A stretch of DNA of 5,060 nucleotides from a bacterium (GTDB lineage Bacteria; Bacillota_I; Bacilli_A; RF39; UBA660), in contig JAQXIG010000106.1 of assembly GCA_029007685.1 (NCBI GenBank), positions 1 through 5,060 of the forward strand, in the 5' to 3' direction. Of this stretch, positions 1-5,060 are shown in pieces. A program made the position numbers and the translations under genes. Under the pieces are notes generated by a model. The model was not told where the DNA came from and did not search any database. It saw only the letters and a program-made list of their open reading frames with translations. Position 1 is the stretch's first letter. Every line of letters begins with the position of its first letter.

Positions 1-1757
1 AAGGTGGTATGGCTAATGTTTATTTAGCCTATGATACTATTTTAGATCGTAGAGTAGCTATTAAGATATTACGTGGTGATTTATCTAATGATGAAAAGTT
101 TGTCCGTCGTTTTCAAAGAGAAGCATTGTCCGCATCATCGCTTTCTCATCCTAACATTGTAGAAATGTATGATGTTGGAGAGGATAATGGACTTTACTAT
201 ATTGTCATGGAATATATTGAGGGAAAAACCCTAAAACAATTAATCAAAAAAAGAGGAAGTTTAACTTTAAGTGAAGCTATTGATATTATGCTTCAATTAA
301 CTGATGGTATTTCACATGCTCATGATAGTTATATCATTCATCGTGATTTAAAACCACAGAACATCATGATTAGAGAAGATGGCAGTATTAAAATTACTGA
401 TTTTGGAATTGCGATGGCCTTAAATTCTACCCAACTTACTCAAACTAATTCCGTAATGGGATCTGTACATTATCTGCCACCTGAACAAGCTAGTGGCAAA
501 GGTTCTACTATTCGCAGTGATATTTATTCTATGGGAATACTGTTCTATGAATTACTAACTGGAACCTTACCATTTCGTGGCGATAATGCTGTAGAAATTG
601 CCTTAAAACAATTACGTGATGAAATTCCGAGTATCCGTAAGAAAAATTCGGCGATTCCACAAAGTGTCGAAAATGTAGTGTTAAGAGCTACAGCCAAAAA
701 TCCGAAAAATCGTTATGCGGATGCTAAAGAAATGCATGCCGATTTACTTACGGTATTAAACGATGAAAGAATCAGTGAAAAAAAAGTAGAATTCAAATAT
801 TCAGAACATGAAGTAGATGATAACACCAAAAGTATTAGTACTATAAAAAAGAAAACGGACGAAAGGATAAAAGGAGAAGAAGAAGTATCGGGAGAAGAAG
901 AATGGCTAGAAAATGATTTTCTAGAAGAAGATAAAGTGATTAAGAAAACCAATGTGGTAATTTGGATTCTAACTGGAATTTTCTTATTAGTAGTAATTTT
1001 TGTATTATCGATTACACTCATCATTCCCCAATTTACCAAAGTACCTGATATTAAAATTCCTGATGTTAGTGGACTTACGGTAGTTGAAGCTGAGCAAAAA
1101 TTGAAAAAGGAAGGATTTGAAGTAGCGATAGAAACCAGAAAAGAAGAAAATGCTACTATTGAAAAAGGATCCGTAATCAAAACTTCTCCAGCTACGGGCA
1201 GAAGTGTAAAAAAGGGAACTATGATTACTATTTATGAATCTCTTGGTCAAGCCGTTTATGAAGTCGAAGATTATACAGGACAAAATTATATTGAGGTTCA
1301 AACTTTATTAGAAAAAGTACATGGCCTAAAAGTAAGCATTGAAAAACAGGATGTTGAAAATAGCGATCTATACGAAGAACTAGAGATTATTGGTCAAAGT
1401 GTAGAAAAGGGGACGGAGTTAGCTAAAGGGGAAGAAATTACTTTATATATTGCGAATATAGAGGACGGCTACCCTAATATGGTAGAAGATGGGTGGACCG
1501 TAGATGATGTAAAGGCTTTTTGTGAGAAATACGGAATAGAACTCACTATTAATTATGAATCAACATCTAATTATGTTGAAGGAACTTTAATTAGTCAATC
1601 ACGTTCCCCAAAAACTCCAATTGTATCAGGTTCCACCTTAAAAATTGTTGTGGCCCAAGCTCCTAATGAAAATGCATCTGGTGAGCCAAGTCCAACAGAT
1701 AGTCCAGAACCTACTCCAACTTCAGGTGCTGATACTAGCACAACGACATCACAATAA
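1..1757 (+). CDS. prkC: PASTA-domain Ser/Thr protein kinase, 5'-partial
   Basis: Membrane serine/threonine kinase that senses cell-wall fragments or lipid II through extracellular PASTA repeats and phosphorylates cytoplasmic targets. The frame is open to the left edge: Gly-Gly codons precede the first Met (position 9), giving GGMANVYLA, the end of the glycine-rich loop. That Met is therefore internal, and some 20 N-terminal residues are missing. Counting it as residue 1: VAIK Lys19, HRDLKPQN with catalytic Asp113 and Asn118, DFG 131-133, activation-loop threonines 141/144/146 in a stretch very like PrkC, PPEQ 157-160. A Lys/Glu-rich juxtamembrane linker (about 255-314) leads to one membrane span (about 316-339). 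Three PASTA repeats follow (about 349-412, 418-484, 489-550; the third is the most diverged) and then a Pro/Thr/Ser-rich tail (551-582). The PP2C phosphatase prpC is usually immediately upstream; that is outside the window. First gene of the rsgA-rpe transcript visible here. Confidence 0.95.
   Translation, partial: GGMANVYLAYDTILDRRVAIKILRGDLSNDEKFVRRFQREALSASSLSHPNIVEMYDVGEDNGLYYIVMEYIEGKTLKQLIKKRGSLTLSEAIDIMLQLTDGISHAHDSYIIHRDLKPQNIMIREDGSIKITDFGIAMALNSTQLTQTNSVMGSVHYLPPEQASGKGSTIRSDIYSMGILFYELLTGTLPFRGDNAVEIALKQLRDEIPSIRKKNSAIPQSVENVVLRATAKNPKNRYADAKEMHADLLTVLNDERISEKKVEFKYSEHEVDDNTKSISTIKKKTDERIKGEEEVSGEEEWLENDFLEEDKVIKKTNVVIWILTGIFLLVVIFVLSITLIIPQFTKVPDIKIPDVSGLTVVEAEQKLKKEGFEVAIETRKEENATIEKGSVIKTSPATGRSVKKGTMITIYESLGQAVYEVEDYTGQNYIEVQTLLEKVHGLKVSIEKQDVENSDLYEELEIIGQSVEKGTELAKGEEITLYIANIEDGYPNMVEDGWTVDDVKAFCEKYGIELTINYESTSNYVEGTLISQSRSPKTPIVSGSTLKIVVAQAPNENASGEPSPTDSPEPTPTSGADTSTTTSQ
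873..902 (+). repeat. 12-base direct repeat inside prkC linker
   Basis: GGAGAAGAAGAA occurs perfectly at 873-884 and 891-902, separated by 6 bases (18-base period, in frame). It encodes Gly-Glu-Glu-Glu twice in the acidic juxtamembrane linker of the kinase. It probably arose by slippage or small tandem duplication in a low-constraint linker; no function is implied. Confidence 0.55.
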
Positions 1758-1771
1758 GAAAGGAACACTTT
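1756..1771 (+). promoter_or_regulatory. ribosome binding site of rsgA
   Basis: AAGAAAGGA directly follows the prkC stop codon, with AGGA at 1761-1764 and a 7-base spacer to ATG 1772. It supports that start and translational linkage to prkC. No room for a separate promoter or terminator exists in the 14-base gap. Confidence 0.7.
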
Positions 1772-2602
1772 ATGAAAGGTCAAATTATAAAAATAGTAAG
1801 TAATCTATGTTTTGTAAAGAATGGCAAAAAAATATACGAATGTCATCCTCGTGGAAAATTTAGAAATCAAAATATTGCTCCCATAGTAGGAGATTATGTG
1901 AAATTCGATGAAGAGCATCAATACATACTAGAAATTCTACCTCGTAAAAACGAGTTATTAAGACCTTTTGTTAGTAATATCGATCAAGGTATCATTGTCA
2001 CCAGTGCTAAACAACCAGACTTTTCCACTAATTTATTAGACAAGTTAATCACTACTCTAGAACATCACCATATTACTCCGATTATTTGTTTAACTAAGTT
2101 AGATTTATTAAGTAATCAAGAAAAAAAACAACTAAAAAAGATTATGAGATACTATGAGAATATAGGATACCAAGTATTCAAAAATACCGATAAAAGAAAG
2201 ATCAAAAAGATTTTCAAAAATAAAACTACGGTATTTACTGGTCAAACTGGAGCAGGAAAAAGTACTCTATTAAATCATCTTGATAAAAGTTTAAATTTAG
2301 CCACTGGTGAGATTTCAAAAGCATTAGGAAGGGGAAGACATACTACTCGTCATGTTGAATTACTAGAAATAGCGAAAGGTAAGGTCGTAGATACACCAGG
2401 TTTTTCTTCGATAGATTTTAACGACATGTCAATGGAAGAGATTAAAGATACTTTTATAGAGTTTAGAAAATATCCTTGCCCATATCAAGACTGCAGTCAC
2501 TTAAATGAAAAAGAGTGTCAAGTAAAGAGTAAAGTGAAAGAAGGGAAAATACTTTCCTCACGTTATGAAAACTATTGTAAATTTATAACGAAAAGTAGGT
2601 GA
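1772..2602 (+). CDS. rsgA: small ribosomal subunit biogenesis GTPase RsgA
   Basis: Circularly permuted GTPase (YjeQ/CpgA/YloQ family) that binds the nascent 30S subunit near its decoding centre and releases assembly factors on GTP hydrolysis; cytoplasmic. The 276 residues are slightly short for the family (about 290-300). Domains in order: N-terminal OB-fold (about 1-65); GTPase domain with permuted motif order G4 TKLD 108-111, G1 GQTGAGKST 157-165, G2 RHTTRH 189-194, G3 DTPG 207-210; C-terminal zinc finger with ligands Cys236, Cys241, His243 and Cys249. All key residues are present, so it should be active. It lies 14 bases after prkC and 4 before rpe. In B. subtilis the homologue CpgA is a PrkC phosphorylation target, so co-transcription makes functional sense. 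It ends in TGA followed immediately by an in-frame TAA. Confidence 0.96.
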   Translation: MKGQIIKIVSNLCFVKNGKKIYECHPRGKFRNQNIAPIVGDYVKFDEEHQYILEILPRKNELLRPFVSNIDQGIIVTSAKQPDFSTNLLDKLITTLEHHHITPIICLTKLDLLSNQEKKQLKKIMRYYENIGYQVFKNTDKRKIKKIFKNKTTVFTGQTGAGKSTLLNHLDKSLNLATGEISKALGRGRHTTRHVELLEIAKGKVVDTPGFSSIDFNDMSMEEIKDTFIEFRKYPCPYQDCSHLNEKECQVKSKVKEGKILSSRYENYCKFITKSR

Positions 2603-2606
2603 TAAT
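2597..2606 (+). promoter_or_regulatory. ribosome binding site of rpe, embedded in rsgA end
   Basis: AGGTGA (2597-2602) forms the last sense codon and the stop codon of rsgA and sits 4 bases before ATG 2607. The spacing is tight and the site can only be used by a ribosome finishing or following rsgA, suggesting translational coupling. Confidence 0.6.
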
Positions 2607-3281
2607 ATGAAAATTTCAGCTTCCTTTTTAGCAGAAAAAAAGATAGAAAAAGCAATTTATAAATTAGATCATACTGATGCTGATTATATTCATGTTGATG
2701 TGGTAGATGGTAAGTTTGTAGATGGAAAAAAGATACCGCTTCGTAAATTAAAGAAGATATACAAATTAACATCGAAACGCTTAGATGTTCATTTGATGGT
2801 AAAAAAACCAAAAAAATACATAAAGAAGTTTGTAACTATGAATGCTGAGCGAATTATAATTCATCTTGAGTTAAAAAAAGATTTAGAGAAAAATTTAGAG
2901 TTAATTCATAAATTTGGAATTAAAAATGGTCTGGCTATTAATCCGAATACTGATATCAGTTATTTAGAACCATATTTAGATAAAATTGATAGTATTTTAG
3001 TCATGAGTGTCATGCCGGGCTATGGTGGTCAAAAATTTATAGAAAATACCACAACTCGATTAATAGAAATTAAAAAAATGCTATTACAGCATCCTAACAT
3101 AGAAATAATGGTAGATGGTGGGATCAATGAAGATACCATCGAATTCGTCAAAATAGCAGATATAGTAGTAAGTGGTTCTTATATCACCAAAAGTAAAAAT
3201 TATCAAGATCAGATTGATAAATTAAGACAGAAAAAAAAGAATCGTGACCATCTAGATATACCAAAGCGTATGGAGTCTTAA
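2607..3281 (+). CDS. rpe: ribulose-phosphate 3-epimerase (diverged)
   Basis: TIM-barrel enzyme of the pentose phosphate pathway interconverting D-ribulose 5-phosphate and D-xylulose 5-phosphate; cytoplasmic. The 224 residues are normal length. The four metal-binding/catalytic positions are conserved: His29 and Asp31 in HVDVVDG, His62 in DVHLMV, Asp170 in VDGG. Phosphate-binding segments are visible as MSVMPGYGGQKFI (133-145) and VSGSYI (188-193). Divergences: the N-terminal signature, usually APSILSADF, reads SASFLAEKK, keeping Ser6 but losing the SADF part; the usual PN after DGxFV is missing; SVNPG is SVMPG. The C-terminus is Lys-rich. The position after rsgA is the conserved Firmicutes location for rpe. 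An epimerase for a related phosphosugar (such as the AlsE type) is a less likely alternative given the context. Confidence 0.87.
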   Translation: MKISASFLAEKKIEKAIYKLDHTDADYIHVDVVDGKFVDGKKIPLRKLKKIYKLTSKRLDVHLMVKKPKKYIKKFVTMNAERIIIHLELKKDLEKNLELIHKFGIKNGLAINPNTDISYLEPYLDKIDSILVMSVMPGYGGQKFIENTTTRLIEIKKMLLQHPNIEIMVDGGINEDTIEFVKIADIVVSGSYITKSKNYQDQIDKLRQKKKNRDHLDIPKRMES

Positions 3282-3295
3282 TCAGACTCTTTTTT
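3273..3295 (+). terminator. Rho-independent terminator of prkC-rsgA-rpe
   Basis: GAGTCT (3273-3278) pairs perfectly with AGACTC (3284-3289) across a 5-base loop and is followed by six T (3290-3295). The stem begins inside the last two codons of rpe, and the loop contains its TAA stop, so a ribosome at the end of rpe would cover the hairpin. The stem is short, so termination may be partial. Confidence 0.72.
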
Positions 3296-3344
3296 GTGTT
3301 CATGACCGGATAAAATTCTAAGTGATTTCAAAAGCATAAACTCT

Positions 3345-3368
3345 AAAAAAAGATGGAAATATCCATCT
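3345..3368 (-). terminator. Rho-independent terminator of rpmB
   Basis: Read on the minus strand, AGATGGA (complement of 3362-3368) and its partner (complement of 3351-3357) form a 7-base-pair stem with a 4-base loop, followed by a run of at least six T (complement of 3345-3350). It lies about 22 bases past the rpmB stop. On the plus strand no T-run follows, so it serves rpmB. About 49 bases separate it from the rpe terminator. Confidence 0.78.
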
Positions 3369-3390
3369 CTAATAAAAAGGAAGTAAATAA

Positions 3391-3597
3391 TTATTCGTTT
3401 ACTTCTGTGGTGTTTTGATCTGTTACTTTTTGATCTTTTCTAGAAGTTCTTAATTCTCTAGCACTAATTCTAACTTTAGTCCCATCTTCTAATCTAACAG
3501 TTTGAAGATTAACTCCTTGTTTCTTTCTAGTAGCATTTAATGCATGAGAACGTTTATTTCCAAATAAAGGTTTTTTCTTAGTTACTTTAACTGCCAT
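3391..3597 (-). CDS. rpmB: 50S ribosomal protein L28 (bL28), Cys-less form
   Basis: Structural protein of the large ribosomal subunit. The 68 residues (typical 60-80) begin MAVKVTKKKPLFGNKRSHA, matching the L28 signature VTGKKPxxGNxxSHAxN, and continue with NLQTVRLEDGTKVRISARELR, matching the central NLQ-V and VSxRALR motifs. It contains no cysteine: the Cys near residue 4 in zinc-binding (C+) forms is absent and the usual Gly of VTGKK is Lys, so this is a C- paralogue that does not bind zinc. A polar Asp/Glu/Asn/Thr tail of about 12 residues extends past the usual end. It is transcribed alone, convergent with rpe, as in B. subtilis. The start is fixed by a strong Shine-Dalgarno upstream. Confidence 0.93.
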   Translation of the reverse strand: MAVKVTKKKPLFGNKRSHALNATRKKQGVNLQTVRLEDGTKVRISARELRTSRKDQKVTDQNTTEVNE

Positions 3598-3605
3598 TTC
3601 TTATT

Positions 3606-3613
3606 TCCTCCTT
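3606..3613 (-). promoter_or_regulatory. strong Shine-Dalgarno of rpmB
   Basis: The complement of 3606-3613 reads AAGGAGGA, a near-perfect anti-16S match, 8 bases before the ATG ending at 3597. This strength suits a ribosomal protein and fixes the start. Confidence 0.85.
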
Positions 3614-3641
3614 TTTGATACATAATTAACTTGCGCTTATA

Positions 3642-3670
3642 ACTTTACCATAAATTAAAAGATAAGTCAA
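3642..3670 (-). promoter_or_regulatory. predicted sigma-A-type promoter of rpmB
   Basis: On the minus strand TTGACT (complement of 3665-3670, 5 of 6 to the -35 consensus) is followed after exactly 17 bases by TAAAGT (complement of 3642-3647, 4 of 6 to the -10), preceded by TGG, giving an extended -10. The start would fall near 3635, leaving a leader of about 38 bases with no obvious autoregulatory structure. Confidence 0.6.
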
Positions 3671-3782
3671 ACAAATAAAGTATTTATTTTACGAATATCA
3701 ATAGAATAATCTTCTGCTGATTTTTTTTGGTTTTATCATTTTCATGAAGTAAAGGCAGAAAAGTTGTGGTAATATAATAATG

Positions 3783-3795
3783 AAGGAGGAAAAAT
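3783..3795 (+). promoter_or_regulatory. ribosome binding site of dnaE
   Basis: AAGGAGGA (3783-3790) stands 5 bases before ATG 3796, a strong site that fixes the start of dnaE. The next residues, YVPLAVKTNYSLL, align with the first residues of Bacillus-type DnaE (FVHLQVHSGYSLL), so nothing is missing at the N-terminus. Confidence 0.85.
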
Positions 3796-4837
3796 ATGTA
3801 CGTACCTTTAGCTGTTAAAACTAACTATTCCTTACTATCTAGTTTAATTACCATTGATGATCTCATACAATATGCCAAAGAGTATCATATTTCCTCTTTA
3901 GCGATTGCTGATAATAATATGTTTGGTACTATGGAGTTTTATAAAAAATGTAACCAAAATAATATCAAACCAATCATTGGATTAGAAATCAATTTAGAAA
4001 ACGATAAATTATTTCTCTATGCTAAAAACTATCAAGGATATCAGTCACTAATCAAATTATCTACTATTCAAAGTGAACGGAATGTATCACTAGAAGAATT
4101 AAAAGAGTTTGTTAAAGAAGTAATTGCGATTGTTCCACTAGAATATCAAAATACTTATATGATATTAGCAAAGGAAATAAATGATTTATATCTTAGTTAT
4201 CAAAATCGTCAGGAAGAAAAAGAGGCAAGACTAATAACGAACAAAGTAGTTTTTTTAAATCCAGTACATTATTTGTATAAAAAAGATAGTGAGTATTTAA
4301 AATACTTATATATGATTCGTGATGGCAAAACCATAGCGAGTGATCAAAACTATGATATTCATCATAAAGAAATCAAGAACATAGAGGAGGTTTATGAACT
4401 TTCTAGTAATGAAGGATTGTTTGAAACTCAAAAAATATCCGAACAATGTAATTTAGAATTTCCTGATGTAGAGCCTTTACTTCCTATTTATAATGATACC
4501 AATGGTCTTACTAGTTATGAATATTTAGTAAATTTATCAAAAGTTGGATTGCTTAGACGCTTAAAAAATCAAGTGCCACAAGTGTATGTAGAACGATTGT
4601 CTTATGAGCTATCCGTAATTGAAAAGATGGGGTTTGCAAACTATTTTTTAGTAGTTTATGATTTTATTAAATATGCCAAAAAGAATAACATATTAGTAGG
4701 ACCAGGTCGTGGTAGCGGTGCTGGATCATTAGTGTGCTATTCAATCGGAATTACTGATATTGATCCAATTCATTATGATTTATTGTTTGAGCGTTTTCTA
4801 AATCCAGAGCGTATTACTATGCCCGATATCGATACTG
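3796..4837 (+). CDS. dnaE: DNA polymerase III alpha subunit, DnaE type: first exon, interrupted
   Basis: Catalytic subunit of the replicative DNA polymerase; in Firmicutes that also have PolC, DnaE extends RNA primers. Only residues 1-347 plus the first base of codon 348 are here, against about 1,000-1,100 for the family. The PHP domain (about 1-215) has a degenerate metal site: HLHVH is PLAVK and the TDH-type motif is ADNN. The palm begins with GFANYFLVVYDF, GPGRGSGAGS (302-311), LLFERFLNPERITMPDIDT (329-347), nearly identical to Bacillus DnaE. Asp346 corresponds to catalytic Asp401 of E. coli. The next residue but one, the second catalytic Asp (D403), should be codon 348; instead the DNA switches to a group II intron start. 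The open frame continues 13 unrelated residues to a stop at 4876-4878, which I regard as intron read-through. Function depends on splicing; a pseudogene is the alternative. Confidence 0.93.
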
Positions 4838-4844
4838 GTGCGAC
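4825..4844 (+). other. group II intron 5' splice junction with IBS candidates
   Basis: The exon ends at G4837 and the intron starts GTGCGAC (4838-4844), matching the GUGYG consensus of bacterial group II introns. By position, the intron-binding sequences recognised by the intron would be IBS1 ATACTG (4832-4837) and IBS2 about GATATC (4825-4830). The matching exon-binding sequences (about CAGTAT and GATATC) are not found in the visible part, which is expected since they usually lie more than 200 bases into domain I. Confidence 0.75.
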
Positions 4845-5060
4845 ACGTTCAATACTGAAAAGGTATTGCACTATTTAAAAGAAAAATTATGAAGTATTAT
4901 TGGTACAAAAGAGCTAGAGCTCGCCTGTAAGAAAAGTAATTGAGTAATTTAAATAGGAGAACTATTAAATTGAAGTTAGGAATGATAGAGTAACGCCTTG
5001 AAACTAACTCGCTAAGACTCCGACACGCAATAAAAGAAGTAATTCTAATTGTGTGAAGCT
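4838..5060 (+). mobile_element. group II intron, 5' part (domain I), inserted in dnaE
   Basis: Self-splicing retroelement RNA, normally carrying a reverse transcriptase/maturase gene in domain IV. What shows it: an abrupt loss of DnaE homology at the exact point where GTGCGAC begins; same orientation as the host gene, as needed for splicing; no protein-coding content; and a succession of hairpins. These are CAATAC/GTATTG (4850-4855 with 4863-4868), a 10-pair stem with one bulged A (4946-4956 with 4962-4971, loop GAGAA), AGTTAG/CTAACT (4974-4979 with 5004-5009), and the 5024-5055 hairpin with a GUAA cap. The sequence is truncated by the window edge, so the reverse transcriptase, domains V-VI, 3' splice site and second dnaE exon are not visible. 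The GUGCGAC start fits several bacterial classes; I cannot assign one. An intein is excluded because the frame stops within 13 codons. Confidence 0.85.
5024..5055 (+). other. intron hairpin with GNRA (GUAA) tetraloop
   Basis: CACGCAAT (5024-5031) pairs with ATTGTGTG (5048-5055), 8 pairs with one G-U. Inside it AGAA (5035-5038) pairs with TTCT (5043-5046) around GTAA (5039-5042), a GNRA-class tetraloop. GNRA loops make tertiary contacts in group II intron domain I, so this supports a folded, not decayed, ribozyme. Which named contact it makes cannot be told from this fragment. Confidence 0.6.

Larger units (their letters stand above)
3598..3795. other. divergent intergenic region rpmB/dnaE
   Basis: This 198-base A/T-rich spacer carries the rpmB promoter and both ribosome binding sites. 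It also contains an 8-T run (3720-3728 region) and a loose inverted repeat, TTCTGC (3712-3717) with GCAGAA (3755-3760), with a 37-base loop that is too wide to call a regulatory hairpin. I see no convincing dnaE promoter: TATAAT at 3773-3778 lies too close to the ribosome binding site, and TATCAT at 3734-3739 or TAGAAT at 3702-3707 lack a good -35 element. No small gene is visible. Confidence 0.5.

Noticed and set aside
9..11. ATG at 9 as the true start of the kinase
   Set aside because: It lies in the middle of the GxGGMANVYLA nucleotide-binding loop, the frame is open upstream, and no ribosome binding site precedes it.
713..1301. Long open frames on the minus strand inside prkC
   Set aside because: They are antisense shadows of a strongly conserved kinase/PASTA gene, rich in Ser/Phe/Ile from complementary Lys/Glu codons, with no ribosome binding site or recognisable domain.
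1595..1783. Minus-strand 62-codon frame over the prkC end and rsgA start
   Set aside because: It is the complement of the Pro/Thr/Ser-rich tail; no homology or start signal.
2572..2811. Minus-strand 79-codon frame over the rsgA/rpe junction
   Set aside because: Antisense to two well-supported genes; composition reflects the opposite strand.
3282..3390. A hidden small gene such as spoVM between rpe and rpmB
   Set aside because: The only ATG on the plus strand there (3302 region) stops after two further codons; the space is taken by terminators.
3712..3760. Inverted repeat TTCTGC/GCAGAA upstream of dnaE as an operator or riboswitch stem
   Set aside because: Six pairs around a 37-base A/T-rich loop is within chance expectation, and no further structure supports it.
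3773..3778. Perfect TATAAT as the dnaE -10 box
   Set aside because: It would start transcription near 3785, inside the AAGGAGGA ribosome binding site, and no -35 element stands 16-18 bases upstream. Probably an A/T-rich coincidence.
4838..4878. The last 13 codons of the open dnaE frame as true DnaE sequence, or a simple frameshift
   Set aside because: The residues match nothing expected after PDIDxD, no frame nearby restores DFPD-type sequence, and the switch coincides exactly with GTGCGAC.

Overview
This is a low-GC chromosomal window of Firmicutes/Bacilli type. The evidence is A/T-ending codon usage, strong AAGGAGGA-like ribosome binding sites, a PASTA-repeat Ser/Thr kinase, and the gene order kinase - rsgA - rpe facing a convergent rpmB, which matches the prkC-cpgA-rpe...rpmB neighbourhood of Bacillus subtilis. 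The three Trp codons I can see are TGG, and no reading frame is broken by TGA. The standard bacterial code therefore fits, although the only TGA stop (end of rsgA) is followed directly by TAA. I cannot name the species; an uncultured gut-type Bacilli lineage is a reasonable guess.

Layout. Bases 1-1757 (+) hold a PrkC-type membrane kinase that lacks only its extreme N-terminus; the window opens inside the glycine-rich loop. A gap of 14 bases leads to rsgA (1772-2602, +), a ribosome-assembly GTPase, and a gap of 4 bases leads to rpe (2607-3281, +), ribulose-phosphate 3-epimerase. The three genes look like one transcript ending at a hairpin terminator that overlaps the rpe stop codon. Convergent to it is rpmB (3391-3597, -), ribosomal protein L28, with its own terminator (3345-3368), a good Shine-Dalgarno and an extended -10 promoter. 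Divergent from rpmB is dnaE (from 3796, +), a DnaE-type replicative DNA polymerase alpha subunit.

The most interesting point is at the right end. The dnaE reading frame matches the family perfectly up to MPDIDT and then stops making sense. At the break the DNA reads GTGCGAC, the hallmark 5' end of a bacterial group II intron, and the remaining 223 bases are non-coding but rich in hairpins, including one capped by a GUAA tetraloop. The junction lies after the first base of the codon expected to encode the second catalytic aspartate of the polymerase palm (equivalent to E. coli DnaE D403). A self-splicing retroelement therefore appears to have split an active-site codon of an essential replication gene. 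The rest of the intron and the second dnaE exon lie beyond the window.

Functionally, prkC, rsgA, rpe and rpmB form the usual Firmicutes cluster joining cell-wall-linked signalling and ribosome assembly. In B. subtilis the RsgA homologue (CpgA) is a PrkC substrate. The thiN and spoVM genes found between rpe and rpmB in B. subtilis are absent here.
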